A stretch of 5,452 nucleotides of DNA from Candidatus Luteimonas excrementigallinarum (GCA_019115725.1 DXCY01000197.1:1-5452); one strand, 5' to 3'. Shown: positions 1-5,452, numbered from the stretch's first letter. Notes: a model not told the origin generated them from the letters alone. Translations and numbers: made by a program.

Positions 1-632
1 ATCCCGACGTGGTGGACCGCAGCAACCTTCAACGCCAGATCCTGCACACCGAGGCGTCGATCGGCACCCCCAAGGTGGCCTCCGCGGCGGCAACGCTGGG
101 CGCGCTCAATCCGCGGACCCGCATAGAAGCGGTGGCCGAGCTGGTGACCAGCGACAACGTGGAACGGCTGCTGGCCGACGTGGACGTGGTAATCGACGGC
201 GCCGACAACTTTCCGGTCCGCTACCTGCTCAACGACGCCTGCGTGAAGCTCGGCAAGCCGCTGGTGTATGGCGCCGTGCACCGGTTCGAGGGGCAGGTGA
301 GCGTGTTCGATGCCGGCCGCCATCGCGGCCAGTGCCCGTGCTACCGCTGCCTGTTTCCGGAGCCGCCGCCGCCGGAGTTCGCTCCCAACTGCTCGGAAGC
401 CGGCGTACTGGGCATCCTGCCCGGCGTGGTGGGCCTGCTGGAGGCGACGGAGGCGATCAAGCTGCTGCTGGACCTTGGCGAACCGCTGCGCGGGCGCCTG
501 CTGCACTTCGACGCGCTGGGCATGCGCTTCCGCGAAACCCGGCTGGGGCCGGACCCGGACTGCCCGCTGTGTGCCCCAGGACGGGAGTTCCCCGGCTATA
601 TCGATTACCAGGCGTTCTGCTCCGGCGCGTAG
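1..632 (+). CDS. moeB: MoeB/ThiF-family sulfur-carrier adenylyltransferase, C-terminal part (5' truncated by window)
   Basis: Open from the first complete codon (base 3) to TAG at 630-632, giving 209 visible residues; the N-terminal part with the glycine-rich nucleotide loop is outside the window. The GTG at base 9 is an internal valine, not a start, because the preceding frame stays open and family members extend much further upstream. Visible family landmarks, numbered from base 3, are NLQRQ (8-12), GTPK with lysine 24, DGADN (65-69), two zinc pairs C113-x2-C116 and C187-x2-C190, and CSEAGV with the likely catalytic cysteine 130. Family enzymes adenylate the C-terminal glycine of a small ubiquitin-like sulfur carrier (MoaD or ThiS) with ATP in the cytoplasm, for molybdopterin or thiamine synthesis. 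The tail IDYQAFC resembles MoeB/MoeZ-type proteins, so moeB is preferred over thiF or hesA, but the substrate carrier cannot be proved here. No rhodanese domain follows. The next gene is convergent. Confidence 0.85.
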   Translation, partial: PDVVDRSNLQRQILHTEASIGTPKVASAAATLGALNPRTRIEAVAELVTSDNVERLLADVDVVIDGADNFPVRYLLNDACVKLGKPLVYGAVHRFEGQVSVFDAGRHRGQCPCYRCLFPEPPPPEFAPNCSEAGVLGILPGVVGLLEATEAIKLLLDLGEPLRGRLLHFDALGMRFRETRLGPDPDCPLCAPGREFPGYIDYQAFCSGA

Positions 633-660
633 GCCGGCGCGACGATCCTGGCAGCATCAT

Positions 661-722
661 GTCGGCCGCGTAGGGCCGACCTACGACTGTGCCACCCCGT
701 AGGTCGGCCCTACGCCCCCGAC
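661..722. repeat. Inverted pair of palindromic REP-like units (REPIN-like hairpin)
   Basis: The 25 bases at 661-685, read on the minus strand, match 698-722 at 23 of 25 positions; 12 bases lie between them. The pair can therefore form one large stem-loop. The first unit is also internally palindromic: GTCGGCC at 661-667 pairs perfectly with GGCCGAC at 674-680. It lies between two convergent genes, a usual place for REP/REPIN elements. Bidirectional transcription termination or mRNA end protection is inferred, not shown. There is no T-run, so it is not a textbook intrinsic terminator. Confidence 0.8.
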
Positions 723-803
723 ACCTTGTTCCACCCCGTAGGTCGGGGCTACGCCCCCGACACCCTGTGTCAGCCTGCAGGTCGGGGCTACGTCCCCGAC
801 ACC
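698..803 (+). repeat. Three tandem REP-like palindromic units with 39-bp period
   Basis: Direct copies of a ~27-bp unit start at 699, 738 and 777, exactly 39 bp apart, separated by 12-bp spacers (726-737 and 765-776). Each reads roughly GTAGGTCGG..CTACG..CCCCGACACC. In copies three and four the arms GTCGGGG and CCCCGAC (742-748 with 755-761; 781-787 with 794-800) pair perfectly around a six-base loop. In copy two the left arm is GTCGGCC but the right arm is CCCCGAC, so its own stem is broken. Similar dispersed palindromes are common in Xanthomonadaceae; that attribution rests on memory, not on a search. Confidence 0.85.
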
Positions 804-822
804 CGATGAAGGAACTATCGGG

Positions 823-1137
823 CTATTTCCCTTCGCGGCCATGCTGCAGCGCTTCAAACGCCTCGATCTGCTCCGGCGTCGCGGGACGCTGGTGCTGCGC
901 CTTCCACTCGCTGAAGGGCATGCCGTAGAAGTGGTCGCGCGCCGCGCCCTTGTCCATCCCGATGCCGTGCTCGGTGGCGGCCTCGCCGTACCAGTCGGCC
1001 AGGCAGTTGCGGCAGAAGCCGGCCAGGATCATCAGGTCGATGTTCTGCACGTCCGGCCGGTCTTCCAGCAGGTGCTTGCGCAGGCGGCGGAAGGCGGCGG
1101 CTTCGATTTCAACAGTGGTGCGGTCTGCTTCGGTCAT
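823..1137 (-). CDS. DUF1244-family small protein of unknown function
   Basis: This 104-residue protein starts at ATG 1137 and ends with TAG at 823-825. I recognise the DUF1244 core: VQNIDLMILAGFCRNCLADWY (about residues 30-50) followed by YGMPFSEWKAQHQ (71-83) and PATPEQ. Cysteines 42 and 45 form the FCRNC pair, which could bind a metal or be redox-active; that is inference. It has no signal peptide and no membrane segment, so it is probably cytoplasmic and helical. Longer upstream starts on the same frame would run into folD and encode an arginine-rich non-family extension, so the ATG just before TEADR is preferred. A weak GAAG lies 4-7 bases upstream of it. The gene is convergent with the MoeB-like gene and divergent from folD across 85 bp. 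No biochemical function is established for the family to my knowledge. Confidence 0.88.
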   Translation of the reverse strand: MTEADRTTVEIEAAAFRRLRKHLLEDRPDVQNIDLMILAGFCRNCLADWYGEAATEHGIGMDKGAARDHFYGMPFSEWKAQHQRPATPEQIEAFEALQHGREGK

Positions 1138-1179
1138 GTCTTCAACATCCCGGTGCTTTCGCCCGCGGGATGAAACGGC

Positions 1180-1185
1180 GAGAAT
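1180..1185 (+). promoter_or_regulatory. Possible -10 element of folD
   Basis: GAGAAT, followed by AGGGG, lies about 38 bases before the folD ATG in the 85-bp gap between the divergent DUF1244 gene and folD. It matches four of six TATAAT positions. No good -35 is visible 16-18 bases upstream (TTTCGC at 1157-1162 is poor). The gap must also hold the DUF1244 promoter, for which I see no convincing hexamer pair. This is a weak call. Confidence 0.25.
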
Positions 1186-1222
1186 AGGGGCTTCGACTTT
1201 ATCGCAGCGCACAATCTTCCGC

Positions 1223-2110
1223 ATGACCGCACGCATCCTCGACGGCAGGGCCATTGCCGACAGCCTGCTCGATTCGCTCCGCCTCAAGGTGGAGGCACGC
1301 CTGGCCGCCGGCAAACCCGCGCCCGGACTGGCCGTGGTGCTGGTGGGCAGCGATCCGGCCTCGCAGTCCTACGTGCGCAACAAGCGCCGGGCGGCCGAGA
1401 AGGTGGGCATCCGCGCGATTGATTTCGACCTGCCGGCCGGGACCAGCGAGGCCGAGCTGCTGGCGCTGATCGACCGGCTCAACGCCGATCCCGAGGTGCA
1501 CGGCATCCTGGTGCAGCTGCCGCTGCCGGGCATTCCCGATGCCACCCGGCTGATCCACCGCATCGATCCGCGCAAGGATGTGGACGGCTTCCATCCTGAA
1601 AACGTCGGCCACCTGGCCCTGCGCCAGTTCGGCCTGCGCCCGTGCACTCCGCGCGGCATCACCACGCTGCTGGCCTGGACCGACCGTCCCGTGCGCGGCC
1701 AGAGCGCCACCATCGTCGGCGTCAGCAACCACGTGGGCCGGCCGATGGGGCTGGAACTGATGATCGCCGGCTGCACCGTCACCAGCTGCCACAAGTTCAC
1801 CCCGCCCGAAGTACTGCAGCGGCACGTGGGCGAGGCGGACATCCTGGTGGTGGCCGTGGGCATCCCGGGCCTGATCCCGGGCGAGTGGGTGAAGCCCGGC
1901 GCTGTGGTGATCGACGTGGGCATCAACCGGCTCGACGACGGCCGTCTGGTTGGCGACGTGCAGTTCGACGCGGCTGCGCGCCGCGCCAGCTGGATCACCC
2001 CGGTTCCGGGCGGGGTCGGGCCGATGACGGTGGCCACGCTGATGCAGAACACGCTGGAGGCCGTGGAGGCCAGCGAATCCGGCGATCTGGGTCTGCGCGC
2101 AGCCCGGTAA
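1223..2110 (+). CDS. folD: Bifunctional methylenetetrahydrofolate dehydrogenase / methenyltetrahydrofolate cyclohydrolase
   Basis: FolD oxidises 5,10-methylene-THF with NADP+ to 5,10-methenyl-THF and hydrolyses it to 10-formyl-THF, supplying one-carbon units for purines and formyl-methionine in the cytoplasm. The product is 295 residues, close to the 288 of E. coli. Visible motifs are SYVRNK with catalytic-type Y50 and K54, HGILVQLPLP (93-102), KDVDGFHP (118-125), PCTPRG (140-145), the dinucleotide-binding GVSNHVGRPMG (166-176), AVGIPG (211-216), VIDVGINR (229-236) and TPVPGGVGPMTVAT (259-272). The GVSN form, lacking the arginine of the common GRS version, resembles E. coli GASN. The ATG at 1223 is chosen because MTARILDGRAIA is the normal N-terminus; the open frame extends upstream only through sequence antisense to the DUF1244 gene. 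No clear Shine-Dalgarno precedes it. guaB follows after 98 bp. Confidence 0.97.
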   Translation: MTARILDGRAIADSLLDSLRLKVEARLAAGKPAPGLAVVLVGSDPASQSYVRNKRRAAEKVGIRAIDFDLPAGTSEAELLALIDRLNADPEVHGILVQLPLPGIPDATRLIHRIDPRKDVDGFHPENVGHLALRQFGLRPCTPRGITTLLAWTDRPVRGQSATIVGVSNHVGRPMGLELMIAGCTVTSCHKFTPPEVLQRHVGEADILVVAVGIPGLIPGEWVKPGAVVIDVGINRLDDGRLVGDVQFDAAARRASWITPVPGGVGPMTVATLMQNTLEAVEASESGDLGLRAAR

Positions 2111-2173
2111 AAGCATCGCCGGCGGAACACCCAGACCCATCCCTGGCAGGACGTAATGGCCGCGGCCGTGCAG

Positions 2174-2179
2174 TACAAT
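2174..2179 (+). promoter_or_regulatory. Probable -10 element of guaB
   Basis: TACAAT matches five of six positions of the sigma-70 -10 consensus and stands out in G+C-rich surroundings, 30 bases before the guaB ATG. Transcription would start near 2186, giving a leader of about 23 nt. The -35 region around 2150-2157 is not recognisable. The spacer contains a perfect GGCCGCGGCC palindrome (2158-2167), probably incidental. It supports guaB having its own promoter, separate from folD. Confidence 0.45.
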
Positions 2180-2208
2180 GGTGTGCTTTCCCAGATCCGG
2201 ACCGCCTC

Positions 2209-3666
2209 ATGCTGCGCATCCAGGCCGAAGCGCTCACCTATGACGATGTCTCCCTCGTCCCGGCGCATTCCACTGTCCTTCCCAAGGACGTTTCCCTCGC
2301 CACCCGGTTCACCCGCGACCTGCACCTGAACCTGCCCATCGTGTCGGCTGCCATGGACACGGTGACCGAAGCGCGCCTGGCAATTGCCATGGCCCAGCTC
2401 GGCGGCATCGGCATCATGCACAAGAACATGAGCGCCGAGCGCCAGGCACAGCACGTGCTGCAGGTGAAGAACTTCGAAGCCGGGGTGATCCGCGAGCCGT
2501 TTACCGTTGGCCCGCAGACCTCGATCGGCGAGGTGCTCAAGCTCACCCGCGCGCGCAACATCTCCGGCGTGCCGGTGGTGGAGGGCGACCAGCTGGTGGG
2601 CATCGTGACCGGTCGCGACATGCGCTTCGAGAAGAAGCTGGACGACCCGGTGCGCAACATCATGACCCGCAAGGACAAGCTGGTCACGGTGAACGAGGGT
2701 GCCAGCGACGAGGAAGTGATCGAGCTGCTGCACCGCCACCGGATTGAAAAGGTGCTGGTGGTCAACGACCGGTTCCAGCTGCGCGGCCTGATCACCGTCA
2801 AGGATATCCAGAAGGCCCAGGACAACCCCAACGCCGCCAAGGACGCCTCCGAAAGCCTGCTGGTGGGCGCCGCGGTTGGCGTGGGAGGCGATACCGAGGA
2901 GCGCATCGAGCGCCTGGCCGCCGCCGGCGTCGACGTGATCATCGTCGATACCGCCCACGGCCATTCGCAGGGCGTGCTGGACCGCGTGACCTGGACCAAG
3001 AAGAACTTCCCGCAGGTGCAGGTGGTGGGCGGCAACATCGTGACCGGCGATGCCGCACTGGCGCTGATGGATGCCGGTGCCGACGCGGTGAAGGTGGGCG
3101 TGGGCCCGGGCTCGATCTGCACCACCCGCGTGGTGGCCGGCGTCGGCGTGCCGCAGATCACCGCCATCGACATGGTGGCCGAGGCGCTGAAGGACCGGAT
3201 CCCTCTGATTGCCGACGGCGGCATCCGCTATTCCGGCGATATCGGCAAGGCCCTGGCCGCCGGCGCCTCCACGGTGATGATTGGCGGCCTGTTCGCCGGC
3301 ACCGAGGAAACCCCGGGCGAGACCGAGCTCTACCAGGGCCGCAGCTACAAGAGCTACCGCGGCATGGGCAGCCTGGCAGCGATGGAGAAGGGGTCGAGCG
3401 ACCGCTACTTCCAGGATGCCGCCAGTGCCGACAAGCTGGTGCCCGAGGGCATCGAAGGGCGCGTGCCGTATCGCGGCCCGCTGGCCGGCGTGATCCACCA
3501 GCTGATCGGCGGCCTGCGCGCCACCATGGGCTACGTGGGCTGCGCCACCGTCGAGGAAATGCGCACCAAGCCGCAGTTCGTGAAGATCACCGGCGCCGGC
3601 CAGCGCGAGAGCCACGTGCACGACGTCCAGATCACCAAGGAACCGCCGAACTACCGGATGGGTTGA
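2209..3666 (+). CDS. guaB: IMP dehydrogenase
   Basis: GuaB oxidises IMP to XMP with NAD+, the committed and rate-limiting step to guanine nucleotides; it is a cytoplasmic enzyme, tetrameric or octameric in the family. The product is 485 residues (E. coli 488). The order is a barrel N-terminal part starting MLRIQAEALTYDDV, two CBS domains inserted at about residues 92-205, then the rest of the TIM barrel. Key visible features are SAAMDTVTE (46-54), DTAHGHS (247-253), GPGSICTTR with nucleophile C304, IADGGIR with D336, GRSYKSYRGMGS (377-388) and the mobile flap SSDRY with R399-Y400. The end HDVQITKEPPNYRMG is family-typical, so the gene is full length and looks intact. The start ATG at 2209 aligns with the E. 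coli N-terminus and lacks a good Shine-Dalgarno. guaA follows after 112 bp, so the two are not translationally coupled. Confidence 0.98.
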   Translation: MLRIQAEALTYDDVSLVPAHSTVLPKDVSLATRFTRDLHLNLPIVSAAMDTVTEARLAIAMAQLGGIGIMHKNMSAERQAQHVLQVKNFEAGVIREPFTVGPQTSIGEVLKLTRARNISGVPVVEGDQLVGIVTGRDMRFEKKLDDPVRNIMTRKDKLVTVNEGASDEEVIELLHRHRIEKVLVVNDRFQLRGLITVKDIQKAQDNPNAAKDASESLLVGAAVGVGGDTEERIERLAAAGVDVIIVDTAHGHSQGVLDRVTWTKKNFPQVQVVGGNIVTGDAALALMDAGADAVKVGVGPGSICTTRVVAGVGVPQITAIDMVAEALKDRIPLIADGGIRYSGDIGKALAAGASTVMIGGLFAGTEETPGETELYQGRSYKSYRGMGSLAAMEKGSSDRYFQDAASADKLVPEGIEGRVPYRGPLAGVIHQLIGGLRATMGYVGCATVEEMRTKPQFVKITGAGQRESHVHDVQITKEPPNYRMG

Positions 3667-3693
3667 GGGCGCTCCGCGCGCGCGAAGCCGCCC
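3667..3693 (+). other. Imperfect G+C-rich stem-loop just after guaB
   Basis: GGGCGCT (3667-3673) can pair with AGC-c-GCCC (3686-3693, one bulged C) immediately after the guaB stop. The loop contains a (CG)5 run at 3675-3684. There is no T-tract after it, so it is at best an atypical or attenuating terminator or an mRNA 3'-end stem between guaB and guaA. Such stems arise readily by chance at this G+C content. Confidence 0.3.
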
Positions 3694-3703
3694 GCAAAGC
3701 CGC

Positions 3704-3732
3704 CTGACCCATCCGCTCCCACTCTGTACTGT
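3704..3732 (+). promoter_or_regulatory. Possible weak guaA promoter
   Basis: CTGACC (3704-3709) resembles a -35 (TGAC core) and TACTGT (3727-3732) keeps the three most conserved -10 positions (TA...T), with a 17-bp spacer. This would place the transcript start near 3739 and give a leader of roughly 40 nt. The overlapping TGTACT (3725-3730) is an alternative -10 but leaves only a 15-bp spacer. The 112-bp gap makes an independent guaA promoter plausible, but read-through from guaB is equally possible. Confidence 0.28.
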
Positions 3733-3744
3733 GCGGTAACGCAC
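3731..3744 (+). other. Small perfect hairpin with GTAA (GNRA-type) loop upstream of guaA
   Basis: GTGCG (3731-3735) and CGCAC (3740-3744) are perfectly complementary around GTAA, which as RNA is a GNRA tetraloop. It lies 34 bases before the guaA ATG and overlaps the proposed -10 and start region. As DNA it is also a 5-bp dyad that a repressor could read. Function is unknown; the stem is short and may be chance. Confidence 0.3.
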
Positions 3745-3778
3745 CGTGCCCGTGCCGTCCTGCCCAAACGCCGACCCC

Positions 3779-5350
3779 ATGACGACCAACATCCACGCCG
3801 ACAAGATCCTGATCCTCGATTTCGGGGCGCAGTACACCCAGCTCATCGCCCGCCGGATCCGCGAGATCGGCGTGTATTGCGAAGTCTGGGCCTGGGACCA
3901 CGACCCGTCCGAGATCGCCGACTTCGCGCCGAAGGGGATCATCCTTTCCGGCGGCCCGGAATCGACCACGGTGGAAGGCTCGCCGCGTGCGCCACAGGAA
4001 GTCTTCGACAGCGGCGTCCCGGTGCTGGGCGTGTGCTACGGCATGCAGACCATGGCCCACCAGCTGGGCGGTGCCACAGAATCGGCCGATCAGCGCGAAT
4101 ACGGCCACGCCGTGGTCGAGCGCGTGGCCGAGGACCGGCTGCTGGCCGGCCTGTCCGACCACGCGGGCAACCCCGCGCGGCTCGACGTGTGGATGAGCCA
4201 TGGCGACCACGTGTCGAAGGAGCCGCCGGGCTTCATCGTCACCGCCAGCACTGACCGCGTGCCCGTGGCCGCCTTCGCCAACGACGACAAGCGCTGGTAC
4301 GGCGTGCAGTTCCACCCGGAAGTCACCCACACCACCCAGGGTCAGGCGATGTTCCGGCGTTTCGTGGCCGACATCTGCGGCTGCCAGACCCTGTGGACCG
4401 CGGCCAACATCATCGAGGACCAGATCAGCCAGGTGCGCGCCCAGGTGGGCAGCGACGAGGTGATCCTGGGTCTCTCGGGCGGCGTTGATTCCTCTGTCGT
4501 TGCCGCACTGCTGCACCAGGCCATCGGCCAGCAGCTGACCTGCGTGTTCGTGGATACCGGCCTGCTGCGCTTCCAGGAAGCCGAGCAGGTGATGACCACC
4601 TTTGCCGACCACCTCGGCGTGCGGGTCATCAAGGTGGACGCCGCCGATCGCTACTTCAACGCACTGGCCGGCGTCACCGACCCGGAAGCCAAGCGCAAGA
4701 TCATCGGCAACCTGTTCATCGAGATCTTCGAGGAAGAGGCCGGCAAGCTGAAGAACGCCCGCTGGCTGGCCCAGGGCACCATCTACCCGGACGTGATCGA
4801 ATCGGCCGGCAGCCGCACCGGCAAGGCCCACATGATCAAGAGCCACCACAACGTGGGCGGCCTGCCGGAGCACATGAACCTCAAGCTCGTGGAGCCGCTG
4901 CGCGAGCTGTTCAAGGACGAGGTGCGCCGCTTGGGCGTGGAACTCGGCCTGCCGGAAAAGATGGTCAACCGCCACCCGTTCCCCGGTCCCGGCCTGGGCG
5001 TTCGGATCCTGGGCGAAGTGAAGCGCGAATACGCGGAGCTGCTGGCCCGCGCCGATGCCATCTTCATCGAGGAGCTGTTCCGCACCGGCCTGTACGACCA
5101 GACCAGCCAGGCGTTCGCCGTGTTCCTGCCGATCAAATCCGTCGGCGTGGTCGGCGACGCACGCGCCTACGAATGGGTTATCGCCCTGCGCGCCGTGGAA
5201 ACCGTGGACTTCATGACCGCCCGCTGGGCGCACCTGCCACATGAGTTCCTGGGGCGCGTGTCCAACAGGATTATCAACGAGTTGCGCGGTGTTTCTCGCG
5301 TGGTGTATGACATCAGCGGGAAGCCACCGGCTACGATTGAGTGGGAGTGA
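3779..5350 (+). CDS. guaA: GMP synthase (glutamine-hydrolysing)
   Basis: GuaA converts XMP, ATP and glutamine to GMP, the step after GuaB, in the cytoplasm. The product is 523 residues (E. coli 525). The N-terminal class I glutamine amidotransferase carries ILDFGAQYTQLIARR (12-26), the oxyanion region SGGPEST (57-63), GVCYGMQ with nucleophile C86, and QFHPEVTHT with H179 and E181. The ATP pyrophosphatase domain has the P-loop SGGVDSS (233-239), FVDTGLLR (257-264) and AQGTIYPDVIES (331-342). The dimerisation/XMP-binding C-terminus has RHPFPGPGLG (398-407) and the typical end GKPPATIEWE. All catalytic residues are present. The ATG at 3779 is chosen because MTTNIHADKILILDFG matches the E. coli start; an in-frame GTG at 3746 would add 11 residues without family support. 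No clear Shine-Dalgarno is seen, and no intrinsic terminator follows. Confidence 0.98.
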   Translation: MTTNIHADKILILDFGAQYTQLIARRIREIGVYCEVWAWDHDPSEIADFAPKGIILSGGPESTTVEGSPRAPQEVFDSGVPVLGVCYGMQTMAHQLGGATESADQREYGHAVVERVAEDRLLAGLSDHAGNPARLDVWMSHGDHVSKEPPGFIVTASTDRVPVAAFANDDKRWYGVQFHPEVTHTTQGQAMFRRFVADICGCQTLWTAANIIEDQISQVRAQVGSDEVILGLSGGVDSSVVAALLHQAIGQQLTCVFVDTGLLRFQEAEQVMTTFADHLGVRVIKVDAADRYFNALAGVTDPEAKRKIIGNLFIEIFEEEAGKLKNARWLAQGTIYPDVIESAGSRTGKAHMIKSHHNVGGLPEHMNLKLVEPLRELFKDEVRRLGVELGLPEKMVNRHPFPGPGLGVRILGEVKREYAELLARADAIFIEELFRTGLYDQTSQAFAVFLPIKSVGVVGDARAYEWVIALRAVETVDFMTARWAHLPHEFLGRVSNRIINELRGVSRVVYDISGKPPATIEWE

Positions 5351-5424
5351 CGGGCACTGGCTGGCAATGTCTAGCAACGGCAGGCATTTCGGCTGAGGGT
5401 AAAAGAACTTTCCGCTAAGCGATA

Positions 5425-5444
5425 GACTGTATGTAAACACAGTA
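5425..5444. promoter_or_regulatory. LexA-type (SOS) operator for a gene beyond the window
   Basis: ACTGT (5426-5430), an eight-base core ATGTAAAC (5431-5438) and ACAGT (5439-5443) form the gammaproteobacterial LexA pattern CTGT-N8-ACAG with perfect 5-bp arms. I count 16 of 20 positions matching the E. coli consensus. It lies 75 bases after guaA in an A+T-rich stretch unlike the rest of the window. The layout GATAGA-16 bp-TATTGC resembles the E. coli recA promoter, where the operator fills the -35/-10 spacer, though both hexamers here are weak. As guaA ends upstream on the same strand, the target should be a plus-strand gene to the right. Confidence 0.6.
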
Positions 5445-5452
5445 TTGCAAGG

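Noticed and set aside
699..803. 39-bp periodic repeats as a CRISPR array
   Set aside because: The repeats are palindromic REP-like units. The 12-bp spacers are too short and partly similar to each other, there are only three direct copies, and no cas gene is present.
950..1222. Upstream extension of the folD frame by 91 codons
   Set aside because: The extension is antisense to the DUF1244 gene and encodes an arginine/serine-rich non-family sequence. Family alignment places the FolD start at 1223.
1138..1314. N-terminal extension of the DUF1244 frame to base 1314
   Set aside because: It would overlap the folD start and adds 59 arginine-rich residues absent from the family's usual ~100-residue length.
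2158..2167. Perfect GGCCGCGGCC palindrome between folD and guaB as an operator or terminator
   Set aside because: It is only ten bases, all G/C, with no loop or T-run. It is expected by chance at this composition and has no known regulator match.
2111..2208. Purine riboswitch or PurR box upstream of guaB
   Set aside because: The 98-bp gap with a proposed leader of about 23 nt is too short for a purine aptamer, and no ACGCAAACGTTTGCGT-like dyad is present.
1369..3969. Very long minus-strand open frame (866 codons) opposite folD, guaB and the start of guaA
   Set aside because: It is antisense to three solid genes. Its translation is a low-complexity, histidine/alanine/glycine-rich sequence with no family resemblance and spans gene boundaries. 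This is the expected shadow of strong G+C third-position bias.
5351..5424. Terminator for guaA
   Set aside because: I find only weak complementarity (for example AAAG/CTTT around 5403-5411) and no stable G+C stem followed by Ts. The stretch holds nothing else I can support.
3632..5440. Long minus-strand open frame (602 codons) opposite guaA, starting within the LexA-like palindrome
   Set aside because: It is the same kind of antisense shadow, with no recognisable domain. The GTG start lies in a probable operator and has no supporting ribosome-binding site.

Overview
The window is a compact, G+C-rich (about two thirds by eye) housekeeping segment of a gammaproteobacterium. I infer a member of the Xanthomonadaceae (Lysobacter/Luteimonas/Stenotrophomonas/Xanthomonas relatives). 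The FolD, GuaB and GuaA proteins look gammaproteobacterial and resemble the E. coli enzymes closely. The gap at 633-822 carries palindromic 'GTAGGTCGGGGCTACG...CCCCGAC' units of the kind common in that family. The genus cannot be fixed from the sequence alone.

Layout. At 1-632 (+) is the C-terminal part of an E1-like adenylyltransferase of the MoeB/ThiF family; its start lies outside the window. At 633-822 is a convergent gap holding four related palindromic units. The first is inverted relative to the second, so the two can form one large hairpin. Units two to four repeat with an exact 39-bp period. At 823-1137 (-) is a small DUF1244-family protein of unknown function. It is divergent from folD (1223-2110, +) across an 85-bp gap. 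guaB (2209-3666, +) and guaA (3779-5350, +) follow, with gaps of 98 and 112 bp that contain weak promoter-like and hairpin elements. The last ~100 bp contain no gene. Their right end is A+T-rich and carries a LexA-type palindrome (CTGT-N8-ACAG) that must serve a gene beyond the window.

How the genes fit together. FolD interconverts methylene-, methenyl- and 10-formyl-tetrahydrofolate, and the last of these donates two carbons to the purine ring. GuaB oxidises IMP to XMP and GuaA aminates XMP to GMP. The three plus-strand genes therefore form a one-carbon-to-guanine-nucleotide block, although the spacings suggest separate promoters rather than a tight operon. The MoeB-like protein belongs to sulfur-carrier activation and is not obviously connected.

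The core of the window is ordinary. I do not see a previously undescribed multi-gene system. The points most worth a second look are the SOS-type operator at the right edge, the chimeric inverted/tandem palindromic array, the MoeB-like protein that ends where a rhodanese domain often begins, and the lack of a clear Shine-Dalgarno sequence at all three plus-strand starts.
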